Source: Albula goreensis
Lineage: Eukaryota > Chordata > Actinopteri > Albuliformes > Albulidae
Length of the DNA: 64,000 nucleotides
Direction: 5' to 3'
NCBI GenBank assembly: GCA_022829145.1
Contig: CM040749.1
Coordinates: forward strand, 19,181,987 to 19,245,986
The stretch's first letter is position 1. Every line of letters starts with the position of its first letter. Shown here piece after piece: positions 1-9,931 of the stretch. A program made the position numbers and the translations under genes. The notes under the pieces were generated by a model that was given only the letters and a program-made list of their open reading frames with translations, was not told the DNA's origin and made no database searches.

Positions 1-1215
1 AAAGTATTTTGTTTTTATTTCACTCTTTGTGGGTGATCAACAAAGAGTCATCATGTAAATGATTTTGCACATTTGAAAAGAATCTCCACCCAACTGGTTT
101 GGACAAAAAGGGAAGCAGCTCAGGCAATCACCATAAACACATAATCAAGCTTGAATCACAAAGAAAGTTACTACCACCTTGGACAGTGCCATGCAGCAGC
201 GCCTAGAGGTGACAGGGCTATGACGACGAAAGATGGCAACATTCAGCCAAATCCAGAATAGCCTCTCTATGGTTTGCTTTACAGCCACCACACAGATAGA
301 AATGTCATTGCAAGACCACTTATGACAGGCAATTTTCTTCCCAAATCTCCTGATCTGCTCTGGAACCTGGAAGAGATATCTCTTCCCACTTGGTTTGGAA
401 CCAACCTCACTTTGTGATTCCCCTAAAATTTGCCAGCTTTATAAACTTGGTAGGAAGATGTTCAAAACAGTGACTGGGCTCAATCTTTTTTTTCTTAACT
501 TTCACTGACAACTGAATTTTTAATACAAGACACAATTTTTGCAAGGGGAAGCACTGCTCTTTGGTCCAGTGTCACAGCCCCAGAAGGAGCTCTGTTTTAG
601 AGGGAGTATTAAGCCCTGAAAGTTCATTCACAGCTGCGAGGGCTTGGGAAGGACTAAAAAGTTTTGAACTACCACTGCACAATTATAAGCACCAAATGTG
701 AAAATTAACTGGTGAAATGATGCATCTCATCTAATACTGAGAGATGTCCTCATCTTTCAAAATGATTTATTGTTTTGTTTTGACTTGAGGGTCAGTTTTT
801 AAAAAGCATTATTAAATTAAAAAATATGGATTATCAGTTAATAACCAGGAACCTTAATAAATTACCTAGTCATACTGCAATCATTTCAGGACTTTTTACT
901 TTTCATGCATCTATAAGCAATATTTTTCTCCTGAAACAAAATAGTAGCTGCTGGAACAAATCTGAAAAATAGAAAAATGACACAAGCGCTTTTACATAAT
1001 TTAGTAGCTTTGACTTGAAAAACAGAAACACTGAAAACTACAACAGCATTGAAGAACACACATACACACAGAGGAAGAGAGAGACACAACTGGGCACAGC
1101 TTGTGTCATATAACAGGAGGCAAAGTTCACAGGAAATAAAGATAAACTGTAAGTGGACATCAGAAGTAGATGAGTAATTAGAAATTGTCCCAGCACACAA
1201 AGGTTTAGGCTGATT
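1..1215 (-). other. ZBTB25: Probable 3' UTR of ZBTB25
   Basis: This stretch follows the ZBTB25 stop codon on the minus strand and has no supported gene of its own. Reading the minus strand, AATAAA hexamers lie at about 765-770 and 14-19, so the transcript could end near 750 or at the very left edge of the window. Which one is used cannot be told from sequence. Short open frames here are AT-rich and look accidental. Confidence 0.6.
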
Positions 1216-4141
1216 TCACTCTACAACAACAGTATCAATGCTTTCCTGGGAGATCTCAGAGTCTAAGGAGTAGCATGAACTAACATTGTCCTGAGCGTCC
1301 CTGCCGGCGTCCTCTGCTGTGAAGTCTGCCTGGCTCTCGCAGAAGTGCTGGGATGCCTGGATCAGCTGGCTACAGAAACGACTGTAACGATGGTAGCGGG
1401 CCTGTTTGCCGGTGTGGGTGTACATGTGCTCCTGCAGCTGACTTTTCTGGGCAAACCTGAGACTGCAGATAGCACAGGCGATCTTCCTCTTGCGGGAGTA
1501 GGGGCTGGTGCTGCCTTTCAGTTCTGCTGCCAGCTCCTCTGACAGGGCACGACTCTGCCGCAGTGCCTCCTCCAGCCCTGCTGCCTCTTGCTGCTCATGC
1601 GCGCCTGGGCTCTTCTCCACCAAGCAGCCCTGCAGAGGGTGTGGTTGCTCCAGGCCCTCAAGCTCCTCCGCCCTGACCTTGGACACCTCCCCTAAGTCGC
1701 TGTTTTCCAAGATGGCTGCAGGAACACCAAAGGGCAGGGAGCTGGTTGCATGGATAAAGAGGTGCTCTCTCAGGCCCTGGCGTGAACAGCAGCGTTCCCC
1801 ACAGTAGTGGCAGTACAGTACCCGGGGGCTGGCCTTTATAAGGCCTGGGCTTGGGCTGCCCTGAGCTGGCATGGGGGAGCTTGTCTGGGGCTTTGGTGCC
1901 ACCTCCGTCTCCACCATTTCCTTCTTGATCCTCAAGGAGAGGTCAGTGGCCTCTGTGTCGTCCCAGGATGCTCCAGAGGTCGTACCATGCAGGTTGGGGA
2001 GCTGTCTGTCGGAGGACGTCCCCTCCAAGCCCACGGCTAGAGACAGCTGTATCTGGGGCCGCTCGGCCTGGCTGCTGCAGTGCTCCTCCTCCAGGCTACG
2101 GGACTGGCCCTCCTTCAAGCCCAGACCATCTTTGGCAGCTGACTGAGAGGAGATCTGGATGCCATAGAGATTTGACATTTTCGCTGCTTCAGCATCTTGG
2201 GCACTCTCTCCTCCACTGCGGTATAGTCGGTAAGCGTGCAAGAACTTGATACCCTCCTGTAGCCGGCTCTGGTCCACCTGCTGCTTGGGGCCCATGCCTG
2301 TGTACATGATGTGCAGCAGGTAACTGAATATGTCTGGCTGGATGTCCGTGGGTTGGATCTTGATACACTCACTGTAAGAATAGGAAAATAATAAGGAACC
2401 AAGTTTATTTCACCTGCATTAGCTGCGCAGAAACTTTACAAGAAGCCTCATAACAATACCATTCGGACAACAACTGTCATCTTTTCTGATGCACTGTTGG
2501 TTAGCACTCACAATCAGCCAGAAGAATAATCTTCTGGATGAAGCCCTACCCCCAGTCTTCTCCATCTCTTTTTTCATTGTGACCACTTCACCTCCTCTTT
2601 TTGCATTTTGTTGAGGTTTATTAATCTTTTCCTCTAATTTCAAGGAATTAATCCATGATATCCTGAAAAATTCTAAGATTATACTGAAAATTTTTAACAA
2701 CTTCTATCTGGAGTGGAAAAACATATGTTAACAGAAAAAGAATAAACTGGTCAATCAAGCAGGGTCAAGGTACAAAAAATTACAGTTAAGAAAATTAATA
2801 TTTACTGCTTTTTTCTTGAATTCAACAAAGTGAAAAAACAGGATTTGTAAGAAAACCCAAATATTTGTATGAATGTCAATATGAATGGAGTATGAATGGC
2901 ATGTGTAAATAAGTTTAATGAATGACATTCTGATAATCACATGGTAACCTTAGGAGGGAATGGGTAAAGTTAATCAGATGACTAGAAATCCTGAAGCCCA
3001 CCTCTGGACTCTTACTTGAAGTTTTGGTTTTCCTTTTATTTTGCAACAAATGTATTTAAGTTAGCTTTAGCTTGGCTTAAGTCCCTTTCATTTTGGTTAT
3101 CCCGTTACACTAGTGTTATTGTGAACATGGTCTGCCACGCTTGCAAGGACCCTGGTGAATGTTGAGGGATAACATTTATGCCAAACTTGAAAAGTGGGTT
3201 GATCTTTTATGATGCTTTTGATTTTCACCATTTCCTAGAAGTAATATTCAGAGCACACACTAAGCTGGAACAGTCAGACAATACTGAAGGCTATCAGTCA
3301 AACTAGAACATTAGAATATTCTGTTGTTTAAGATTTCAAAAACAGAATGCAGATGGTAATATTGTATTATATAAATGTCTTAACCTGTGGGTGAGCATAT
3401 ATATCTGAGCTTATATATTTGAGACAAGTTTTTTCAAAGTTACATTTTTGAGTTCCTACATTATGGGAACTGGGAATTAACTGTTGCTCCACACAAAAAA
3501 AAAAGTCAGGCACTATGTATTTGTGTTTACTTTAAAACAGTGGGCTATGCTCTTAATTTTAATCAACTGTCAGCATTTTTCAGTACAAATCCAGCTTTGT
3601 TTTTCCTACATGCACTATTATTTATACCATTTCTAAAATGTTGGAAAATATACCTTGGATTGTTCCTCTGTGAACTTGTGATATATTCACTGTGTGGCTA
3701 TTCACATCAACATCTCTCTCTTTACAGTCTGTAAAATCTCCCTTCCATACTGGACGTAAAACATGTCTAAATCTTCTGTTGAACATAATATTTTTACTGA
3801 TTTCCTTTTATATCAACCTAGTAAACATACATCATTGCAGATTACCTAATATTGTGAGTAGTAAACTGTGCCTGTAAAACATTAGACTGATCCAACTATG
3901 CTAATGACAAAAAGCCTATTAAATAATAAAGACAATTACCACCTGATGCAAGTCCTACAACATCTGACCTGGACTGATGGATGAAAATCATCTTGAAGTA
4001 GTTCGAGAAGGCAGCCAGGACTGCACGGTGGGCCTTGAAGTACACATTGCCAATGGCAACAGTACAATCACACAGGAAGCCAAACTCCCTCTGAACATTC
4101 AGCTGCTGCAAGAGGAACAGGCTGTGGTTGGATACTTCCAT
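1216..4141 (-). CDS. ZBTB25: ZBTB25, BTB/POZ and C2H2 zinc-finger transcription factor
   Basis: The coding sequence is complement(join(1216..2371,3969..4141)), 442 aa. The first coding exon starts at ATG 4139-4141 and holds the N-terminal half of the BTB domain, including [20 protein letters not shown]. It ends at donor GTCAGA. The next exon begins after TTCTTACAG and completes the split Ser codon before ECIKIQ, restoring the family sequence. Two C2H2 fingers follow: residues about 245-265 (Cys-Cys-His-His in [18 protein letters not shown]) and 357-377 (CAICSLRF...HMYTH). The protein ends DTVVVE, like the DTILVE of human ZBTB25 as I remember it (435 aa). An IKKE at 206-209 fits a SUMO-acceptor motif. 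BTB domains of this family dimerise and recruit corepressors, so a nuclear repressor is expected. The gene is head-to-head with ZBTB1, as in mammals. Confidence 0.95.
2372..3968 (-). other. ZBTB25: ZBTB25 intron between the two coding exons
   Basis: The intron separates the two coding exons and splits the BTB domain. It is AT-rich with T-runs, and I see no repeat family, RNA gene or supported open frame. The splice donor (GTCAGA) is weaker than the acceptor (TTCTTACAG). Confidence 0.85.
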
Positions 4142-4154
4142 GGCGCCCCTTGAC

Positions 4155-5051
4155 CTGTCACACAGAGGGCACGGTGGTCACTTGTATATTCAGTAATCAC
4201 TGACATGAGTGACCCCTGCTGGTCACACAAATACCCAAAAGGTGCTGTTTACCATTCTTATAAATTAGCAGCTGTTTGCCTCTGAATAGAAACTATACAT
4301 GTTTGACTATAATAATCAAATAATTATGATTATATATTTCAAATAATAATTAAATGTTTCATACTTAAAACCTACGAGGTGGGACTCACAACCGTATACG
4401 TCAGGTATCTGGTGAGAGAATTTTGAACCCATTGTGCATAAGAATTCCAACATAAATCTTTACACGTGCTTTCTGTTGTCCAAGTAATTAACTGATTTGT
4501 TCGTTTACATTGTCCATCACAGGACCACTGAAACCCACAAAACTGAAGAGCAGCAATACTATTTTGTATGTTTTTGGTGTTGTTATAAATACAGCTATGT
4601 TTCTTACACAGTACATAGTGATACTTTAAATTCTTTAGACAATGGTTATCATTCTATTCACCTTTCACAAAACAAATCAACGAAACATGACAGGTAGCAT
4701 AATACCTGTCAACTGCTGCATACATGAAAATGTATGTACATGTTTTCCTGCATGGTTAAGGTACGCATACCTACATTTTCCTATGCAATAAAATACTGAT
4801 GCATGAATCACCCCTTTTATAAAACCTTAAAAACGATTCCTTCACGCACTGTAAGTAGCTAGATAGCACGATACCCTAACTAATTTCAAGGCAGCACATC
4901 CATTTTCATACGTCTGCATTCAATCGAGTCTTCGTGCTGACATTATAAACCGTAGCAGAATGTGTCATGCATTCTGAGAACATGCACATAAATGGCACAC
5001 GTAATTGCAAAACATGCTAATTAATATCTATGATGGAAAACTATTTCTTAC
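4155..5051 (-). other. ZBTB25: ZBTB25 5' intron
   Basis: This interval lies between the probable non-coding first exon (donor GTAAGA read from 5051 downwards) and the exon carrying the start codon (acceptor GTGACAG at 4155). It is AT-rich. One 14-base match to the CTCF core lies at 4209-4222 on the minus strand (CCAGCAGGGGTCAC). Nothing else is supported. Confidence 0.6.
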
Positions 5052-5190
5052 CGCCTAAGTGTGAGAGATGGGTTTTGATTTTTGTATTTGTTGCTGCAGG
5101 GAAGTTCTCGTGCGGTCTCGCGCTTCTTCCCGTGTGAGCTCAGCCTGTAATTTGTCACGTGACGGTACTGTACATAACACCATCTACTCT
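5052..5190 (-). other. ZBTB25: Probable non-coding first exon of ZBTB25
   Basis: On the minus strand the sequence CTTAGGCG is followed by the consensus donor GTAAGA. Upstream is a CpG-containing stretch (about 5095-5165). The 3' boundary at 5052 is supported by the donor. The 5' end near 5190 is a guess, since no transcription start can be read from sequence. Splicing it to the acceptor at 4155 places the start codon 13 nt into the next exon. Confidence 0.5.
5154..5163. promoter_or_regulatory. GTCACGTGAC palindromic E-box (CLEAR-type) at the ZBTB25 promoter
   Basis: A perfect 10-bp palindrome with the CACGTG core sits in the presumed ZBTB25 promoter or first exon. GTCACGTGAC is the known CLEAR/M-box form bound by TFEB, TFE3 and MITF; USF also binds this core. 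Binding here is inference. Confidence 0.45.
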
Positions 5191-5960
5191 GCTCGCTAAT
5201 CGTAGTCCATCGTTACACCGTTAGTTGCTGTGGAGTTAATAACACATGTCATAGGTACAAACAATGACACATTCTTTGCAATGTATTTAAGTATGAGTAT
5301 TTCTCTCTGAGACTATGTAGTGCAAGATCAGGTAGCAGCAAAGGATGTTCAAAAAAGCCTTGTCTGGAACAAGTTTGCGAGCAACATACAGTTTGTTCAA
5401 CTGCACTTAAAAACGCGTGCTGCGTGATCCACTCCTCTTACCTATATGGAACCCATATATATAACGATCCCATACCTATATGGATGCGTCAGTCTAACAG
5501 TGATTTATACTCTAAACCCATCCAAAGAACATTAAAGATAATCAGATTCGCGCAATGTCTGCTTTGAACTGATACTGTTTAATAATATATACGCATACAT
5601 GCAACCAGCAGAAAATTGTTGCGCATATGCACACATTTGTTTGACCTGGTCGCAGTAGCGTGCTGAACTCGCACATCAGTTGTCTGGCTGTAGTAATTGA
5701 AATTATTTTTCCATCAAAACCTTGTGTTCCATGTTCAACTTCTGTATAGAACCCACATTCTCTATCATGTAAACACAACACTTTTAATTTTAAGTTATTA
5801 ACGAAACACCCCTAGTCACCTATCTCGCTAGTTAATAGTTGCTTTTATTGGGATGCGTTTTCTGATATATGCTCAGCTCCACATAATTTTTATGATTTAT
5901 CAATGATTTAACGATGTCCCCCTTCCACTTTGTGCTCACGGTGACGGGAGTCTATGTACT
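5190..5960. promoter_or_regulatory. Divergent ZBTB25/ZBTB1 promoter interval
   Basis: This interval separates the two inferred first exons. It has no supported open frame. At 5440-5490 a short AT-rich block carries the 9-mer CCTATATGG twice, about 35 bp apart, with CCATATATA between them. These are one base short of a perfect CArG box (CC, six A/T, GG). GC content rises towards 5960-6240, where GGCCGCGGGAGGG lies just upstream of the ZBTB1 first-exon donor. The exact start sites are not visible. Confidence 0.5.
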
Positions 5961-6235
5961 ATAGGATTCTGTATACGCAGGCGGCTGTAACCGGCCGCGG
6001 GAGGGCTGGATTTGCGTGAGTAGGGCTGGATCTGGTTTAGACAGACTCAGTGCGGTGATACAGCTCAGAGAGCGGCTGTGCGGAAGTTCTTTCATCCGTG
6101 CTGCAGGAGGGGTTCGCCTCTGCGATTATTCTCGCCACAACTTTACTGGGATAAAACAAGAAAGAGCGCAACTCTCGGACTATACACACCTTTGCTGACA
6201 TTGGTAGTCTTCGAAGTAGGTGCTCTCTCCCCTCG
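5960..6235 (+). other. ZBTB1: Probable non-coding first exon of ZBTB1
   Basis: A GC-rich stretch ends in CCCTCG followed by the strong donor GTAAGT at 6236. ZBTB1 orthologues carry the whole coding region in one downstream exon, so a non-coding first exon is expected. The 5' limit is approximate. Short open frames in it have no family resemblance. Confidence 0.5.
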
Positions 6236-7756
6236 GTAAGTGTTATATCTTGCGCGTTGTCAGTTTTTAGGACCATTCCTGTGTACAGAATAGGCTACAG
6301 CTTTTTTCTCAGGGTGAATGCGGGAAGTAGCGCGGGGGTGGCAGTGCGTGAGACTTCAGTCGTCCAGGCAGCATTGCAATAGCTGCCTCTCTTTTTAGCT
6401 TTCACTTTCCTTGGTGTACTCCACATACAATTATATGGGATACCCTAATGATTGTTACCATAAAGGCCCCGATAGACAGTATTTACTGTATAGTTTTAAT
6501 GACTTTTGGTGCGGTATGATTGACAGCTATAATGCCCGCATGAGCCATCTTCGAAATAAACCAATGAAAGAATGCGTGGGCGGGACGAATCCCCCAACTG
6601 TCAGTAACGAGTTCTCAGGCTCTGATCACTGTGTGGTCTCCCCTAAAATGCGTTCTACAGGTATATACAATAAACATGTTAATCGGCATATTTTGAAAAA
6701 TCCATTAACCAACATTTCGTTTGACTCAACATGAGGCGATGAATGTGCTAGCAAACATTTGCCTCGTTTACATGGAAATTGTAACGTTGACTACGGTAGA
6801 GCTACTAGCTAGCTAGCCAGGTAGCTATCGCTTGCTAACATCGAACAGAACACGCACTTGGCTATTTACAAATAACAAAACATGTAAATATTAAGTATCT
6901 GACACACAGTAGTTCCCATAATTAACTTAATCTTGTAAGAGTTTTGATCAGATATGTTGGGAAACAACCAACGCGGTCAAAGGCAAAGCTGAAACTTGCA
7001 GATTGCTCGTTAGCTATGGCAATAATCTGGCTACCTAGCTAGCTATAGTCCTCGACTTAGCAACCACTGGGTGGGTCTATGCCCAAAATAGTCAGCCAGT
7101 GTATGTATTGACTTTTGCACATACATTTTGGAGAGCGGAGGTGACTTGCGTGCGTTACAGTGTGACATTATCACTAAAGTGTATTTTTAGTCTTTAAAAT
7201 TGCCCACAAAGGTCTTGGTTGAATCTTCCTTGGATAACCTAACGATATGGACATTCTTTTTGCCGTGAGCAATGTATTGGACGCAATTAATTGCACGAGT
7301 CGGGTTGGGAATGTCAGTTAACTACGTCCAACTGTTTTTGTGTTTTCACTAACTTTTGTCATCCTAGTTTACGTTCTCAATATGTTTGGATGAGAAATCG
7401 ACATCTGTTTTAAATAACCAAACTAAGAATACTAAAAACTTTGATACCGTTAGACGTTTGTTACTAGATTCCTTTCTGAGAAGGACGTGCTTGCTTGATA
7501 AAATGATTGTGCGTTAATACGCTTTTTTTACTAACAATTTATTACTATACACCAATTACTCCATAGGCCTATGTTCTTACGACTTTGACATTGATTGAGA
7601 AACTGCTGGAACCCCAGCTGAGATGTATGATAATTTGCCATTCATATTAGAATGAAAAAAGGAGAATTTTGGAATATATAGTCTCATACAATTTTTTTAT
7701 GTAGCCAACCACATTCTAATGTATGTCCTGTGTTTTCTCTCTTGGTAACTCCTAAG
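6236..7756 (+). other. ZBTB1: ZBTB1 5' intron
   Basis: This is the presumed intron from GTAAGT at 6236 to an acceptor near 7756 (CTCCTAAG). A GC-box (GGGCGGGAC) occurs near 6579 and could be promoter-proximal. At 6805-6835 there is a short run of GCTAGCTAG-like repeats. A roughly 100-codon open frame at 6411-6734 resembles nothing I know and is probably chance. Confidence 0.5.
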
Positions 7757-7786
7757 GAATCGTGTAAGTTAAACAGACATTACACG

Positions 7787-9931
7787 ATGACAAGGCCGAG
7801 TCACAGTGAACATGTCCTGCAGCAGCTCAACAACCAGCGGGAGTGGGGTTTCCTATGTGACTGTTGCATAGCCATTGGGGACATCTACTTCAGAGCCCAC
7901 AAGGCAGTGCTGGCAGCCTGCAGTTCCTACTTCAGGATGATGTTTATCAAGGACCAGCAGGCTATGGCACGCCTAAACCTCAGCAACATGCAGATCAGTG
8001 CAGAGTGTTTTGATCTTATCCTGCAGCTTATGTACCTTGGCAGGATCATGGTGGGCCCCTATGAGTTTGATGAGCTCAAAGCTGCCATGGCCTACTTGCA
8101 AATGTATTACATCCCAGATTCATTGGAAGATCTTAAAGACCTTCGCAGCTCCAACCTCACTCCTTCGTCTTCCTCCTCATCGTCTTCTTCTTCTGGCTCC
8201 TCTTCGTCCTCCTCAGCGCCTGGATCTTTAGGAGGGAAAATGATGTTTGGTGTACGCATGTATGAGCAGCAGCAACGACAGGGCACTGTGGAGGGGGAGC
8301 GTGTGCAGCAGGCCACCAGCTCAACCCCTGCTGTGCAGAGCATAAGCAGCACTGGAAAGGCCATGGATGAGGTGGTGCTGCCCATTGCACTGTCTCACAC
8401 ATTACCCCACAGTCTGCCTCACATAGCAGACAGTGCAGAGCAACCCTGTGACCTGCGGAAGAAACCCTCAGGTAGGAGCTCCAGCATGAAGGAGAGGCCC
8501 CGTTTTGGGCGTACTTTCACATGCGATGACTGTGGCTTTGTTTTTAGTTGCGAGAAGCTGCTAATTGAACACATTCTTACCTGTACCAACCGCAAAGCCT
8601 TCCATGCCCCCAAGGCTAATGCTGGGGCTGACAATGACTCTAGCAAGGCGGAGAGCTCGGCTTCAGAAGCTTCTGAAGACCACGGTGACATTTGCAAGAC
8701 AGAAAGTGACTGGCTCGACCACAAGTCAGAGACAGAGACAATCAACAAAGAGACTGTGATCAAGTCAGTGGGAGCTGGACTAGACAAAAAGTCAAAGTCA
8801 GCTAGGAATACCATTATTATCAAAGTGGAGCCAGAGGAAAATACTGAGTTGGAAATGGATGGTATAAAAATAGTGCGGGTAGGAGAAAGTAGTGCAGAGG
8901 GCTGTAGCATAGTGAACACACAGTTTGAAGACACTGCAAAGCACCAGACTATTTTTGAAAAAGATGAGGAAATGGGCATGGAGGACAGCAATGATCCTTT
9001 TGAAGGGCACATGTCCACCAGTGAACAAAAGGGCATAATGATAAAGGGGAGGCGGATCAAGGAAGAGAGGCAGGAAGGGGTATACTTGCCATGCGAGCTG
9101 TGTGGTGCACTGTTGACAGAGGATGACCAGTCTGCCCACTACATTTCCAGTCACATGAGCAACATATGTGCATGTGGGAAGTGTGGCCAAATCCTGATCA
9201 AAGGGAGACAGCTGCAAGAGCATGCTGAACGATGCGGGGAGCCTCAGGACGCGGAAACAGACTCACTGGGGGATGACTCCCTCTCTGAGGACAAGCAGGC
9301 CATGGAAGAAGGCTTGCTAGAGAGTGAAATGGGCTTTGAGGGCGATCTTGGATCTTCCTGTCAGGTGTACCGGGATGCTTGCCTAGCTTTCCGCTGCCCT
9401 CACTGTGGCCTGCATTTTGATAGTGAGAAGCTGGTAGTAGAGCACATGGTCAAGTGCCCAGAACAGGAGCTGTTCCGCTCAGCCTTGCTGGAAGACAGTG
9501 AACGGGATCACCGGCGGAAGCACTTCTGCAGTATCTGTGGGAAGGGCTTCTATCAGCGTTGTCACCTGCGGGAGCACTACACCGTCCACACCAAGGAAAA
9601 GCAGTTCACCTGCCAGACCTGTGGCAAACAGTTCCTGCGGGAGAGGCAGCTGCGGCTCCACAACGACATGCACAAAGGTATGGCTCGCTACGTCTGTCCT
9701 GTCTGCGACCAGGGCACCTTCCTCAAGCATGACCACGTTCGTCACATGATCTCCCACCTCTCAGCTGGTGAGACCATCTGCCAGGTGTGCTTCCAGATCT
9801 TCCCAAGCAATGAGCACCTGGAGCAACACATGGACGTGCACCTATACATCTGCGGCGTCTGCGGGGAGAAGTTCCGTCTCAGGAAGGATATGAGGAGCCA
9901 CTACAACTCCAAACACACCAAAAAATTATAA
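7787..9931 (+). CDS. ZBTB1: ZBTB1, BTB/POZ and multi-C2H2 zinc-finger repressor
   Basis: The 714-residue protein matches the usual ZBTB1 length (human 713 aa, from memory). I chose ATG 7787 because it gives MTRPSHSEHVLQQLNNQREW, the family N-terminus; the frame continues upstream without an ATG. Residues 1-118 are the BTB domain. A Ser-rich linker lies at 127-143. Zinc-binding repeats follow: 245-266 (CCHC type), 436-456, 461-483, 537-557 (CCHC), and a C-terminal cluster of five from 581 to 710. IIIKVEPEE at 343-351 contains a SUMO-acceptor consensus (IKVE). ZBTB1 is a nuclear repressor needed for lymphoid development and for PCNA ubiquitination/translesion synthesis in mammals. The coding region is uninterrupted in one exon, as in orthologues. 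It is divergently paired with ZBTB25. Confidence 0.97.
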   Translation: MTRPSHSEHVLQQLNNQREWGFLCDCCIAIGDIYFRAHKAVLAACSSYFRMMFIKDQQAMARLNLSNMQISAECFDLILQLMYLGRIMVGPYEFDELKAAMAYLQMYYIPDSLEDLKDLRSSNLTPSSSSSSSSSSGSSSSSSAPGSLGGKMMFGVRMYEQQQRQGTVEGERVQQATSSTPAVQSISSTGKAMDEVVLPIALSHTLPHSLPHIADSAEQPCDLRKKPSGRSSSMKERPRFGRTFTCDDCGFVFSCEKLLIEHILTCTNRKAFHAPKANAGADNDSSKAESSASEASEDHGDICKTESDWLDHKSETETINKETVIKSVGAGLDKKSKSARNTIIIKVEPEENTELEMDGIKIVRVGESSAEGCSIVNTQFEDTAKHQTIFEKDEEMGMEDSNDPFEGHMSTSEQKGIMIKGRRIKEERQEGVYLPCELCGALLTEDDQSAHYISSHMSNICACGKCGQILIKGRQLQEHAERCGEPQDAETDSLGDDSLSEDKQAMEEGLLESEMGFEGDLGSSCQVYRDACLAFRCPHCGLHFDSEKLVVEHMVKCPEQELFRSALLEDSERDHRRKHFCSICGKGFYQRCHLREHYTVHTKEKQFTCQTCGKQFLRERQLRLHNDMHKGMARYVCPVCDQGTFLKHDHVRHMISHLSAGETICQVCFQIFPSNEHLEQHMDVHLYICGVCGEKFRLRKDMRSHYNSKHTKKL
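8165..8215 (+). repeat. ZBTB1: Ser-codon low-complexity tract within ZBTB1
   Basis: A run of TCN/AGC serine codons encodes 17 residues, 16 Ser with one Gly, in the linker after the BTB domain (residues 127-143). Mixed codons suggest selection on the peptide composition and not recent slippage of a single codon. As I recall it, the human protein has a shorter Ser-rich segment at the same place. Confidence 0.8.

Noticed and set aside
8419-9060. 213-codon open frame antisense to ZBTB1
   Set aside because: It mirrors the strongly supported ZBTB1 coding exon and has no family resemblance or promoter context.
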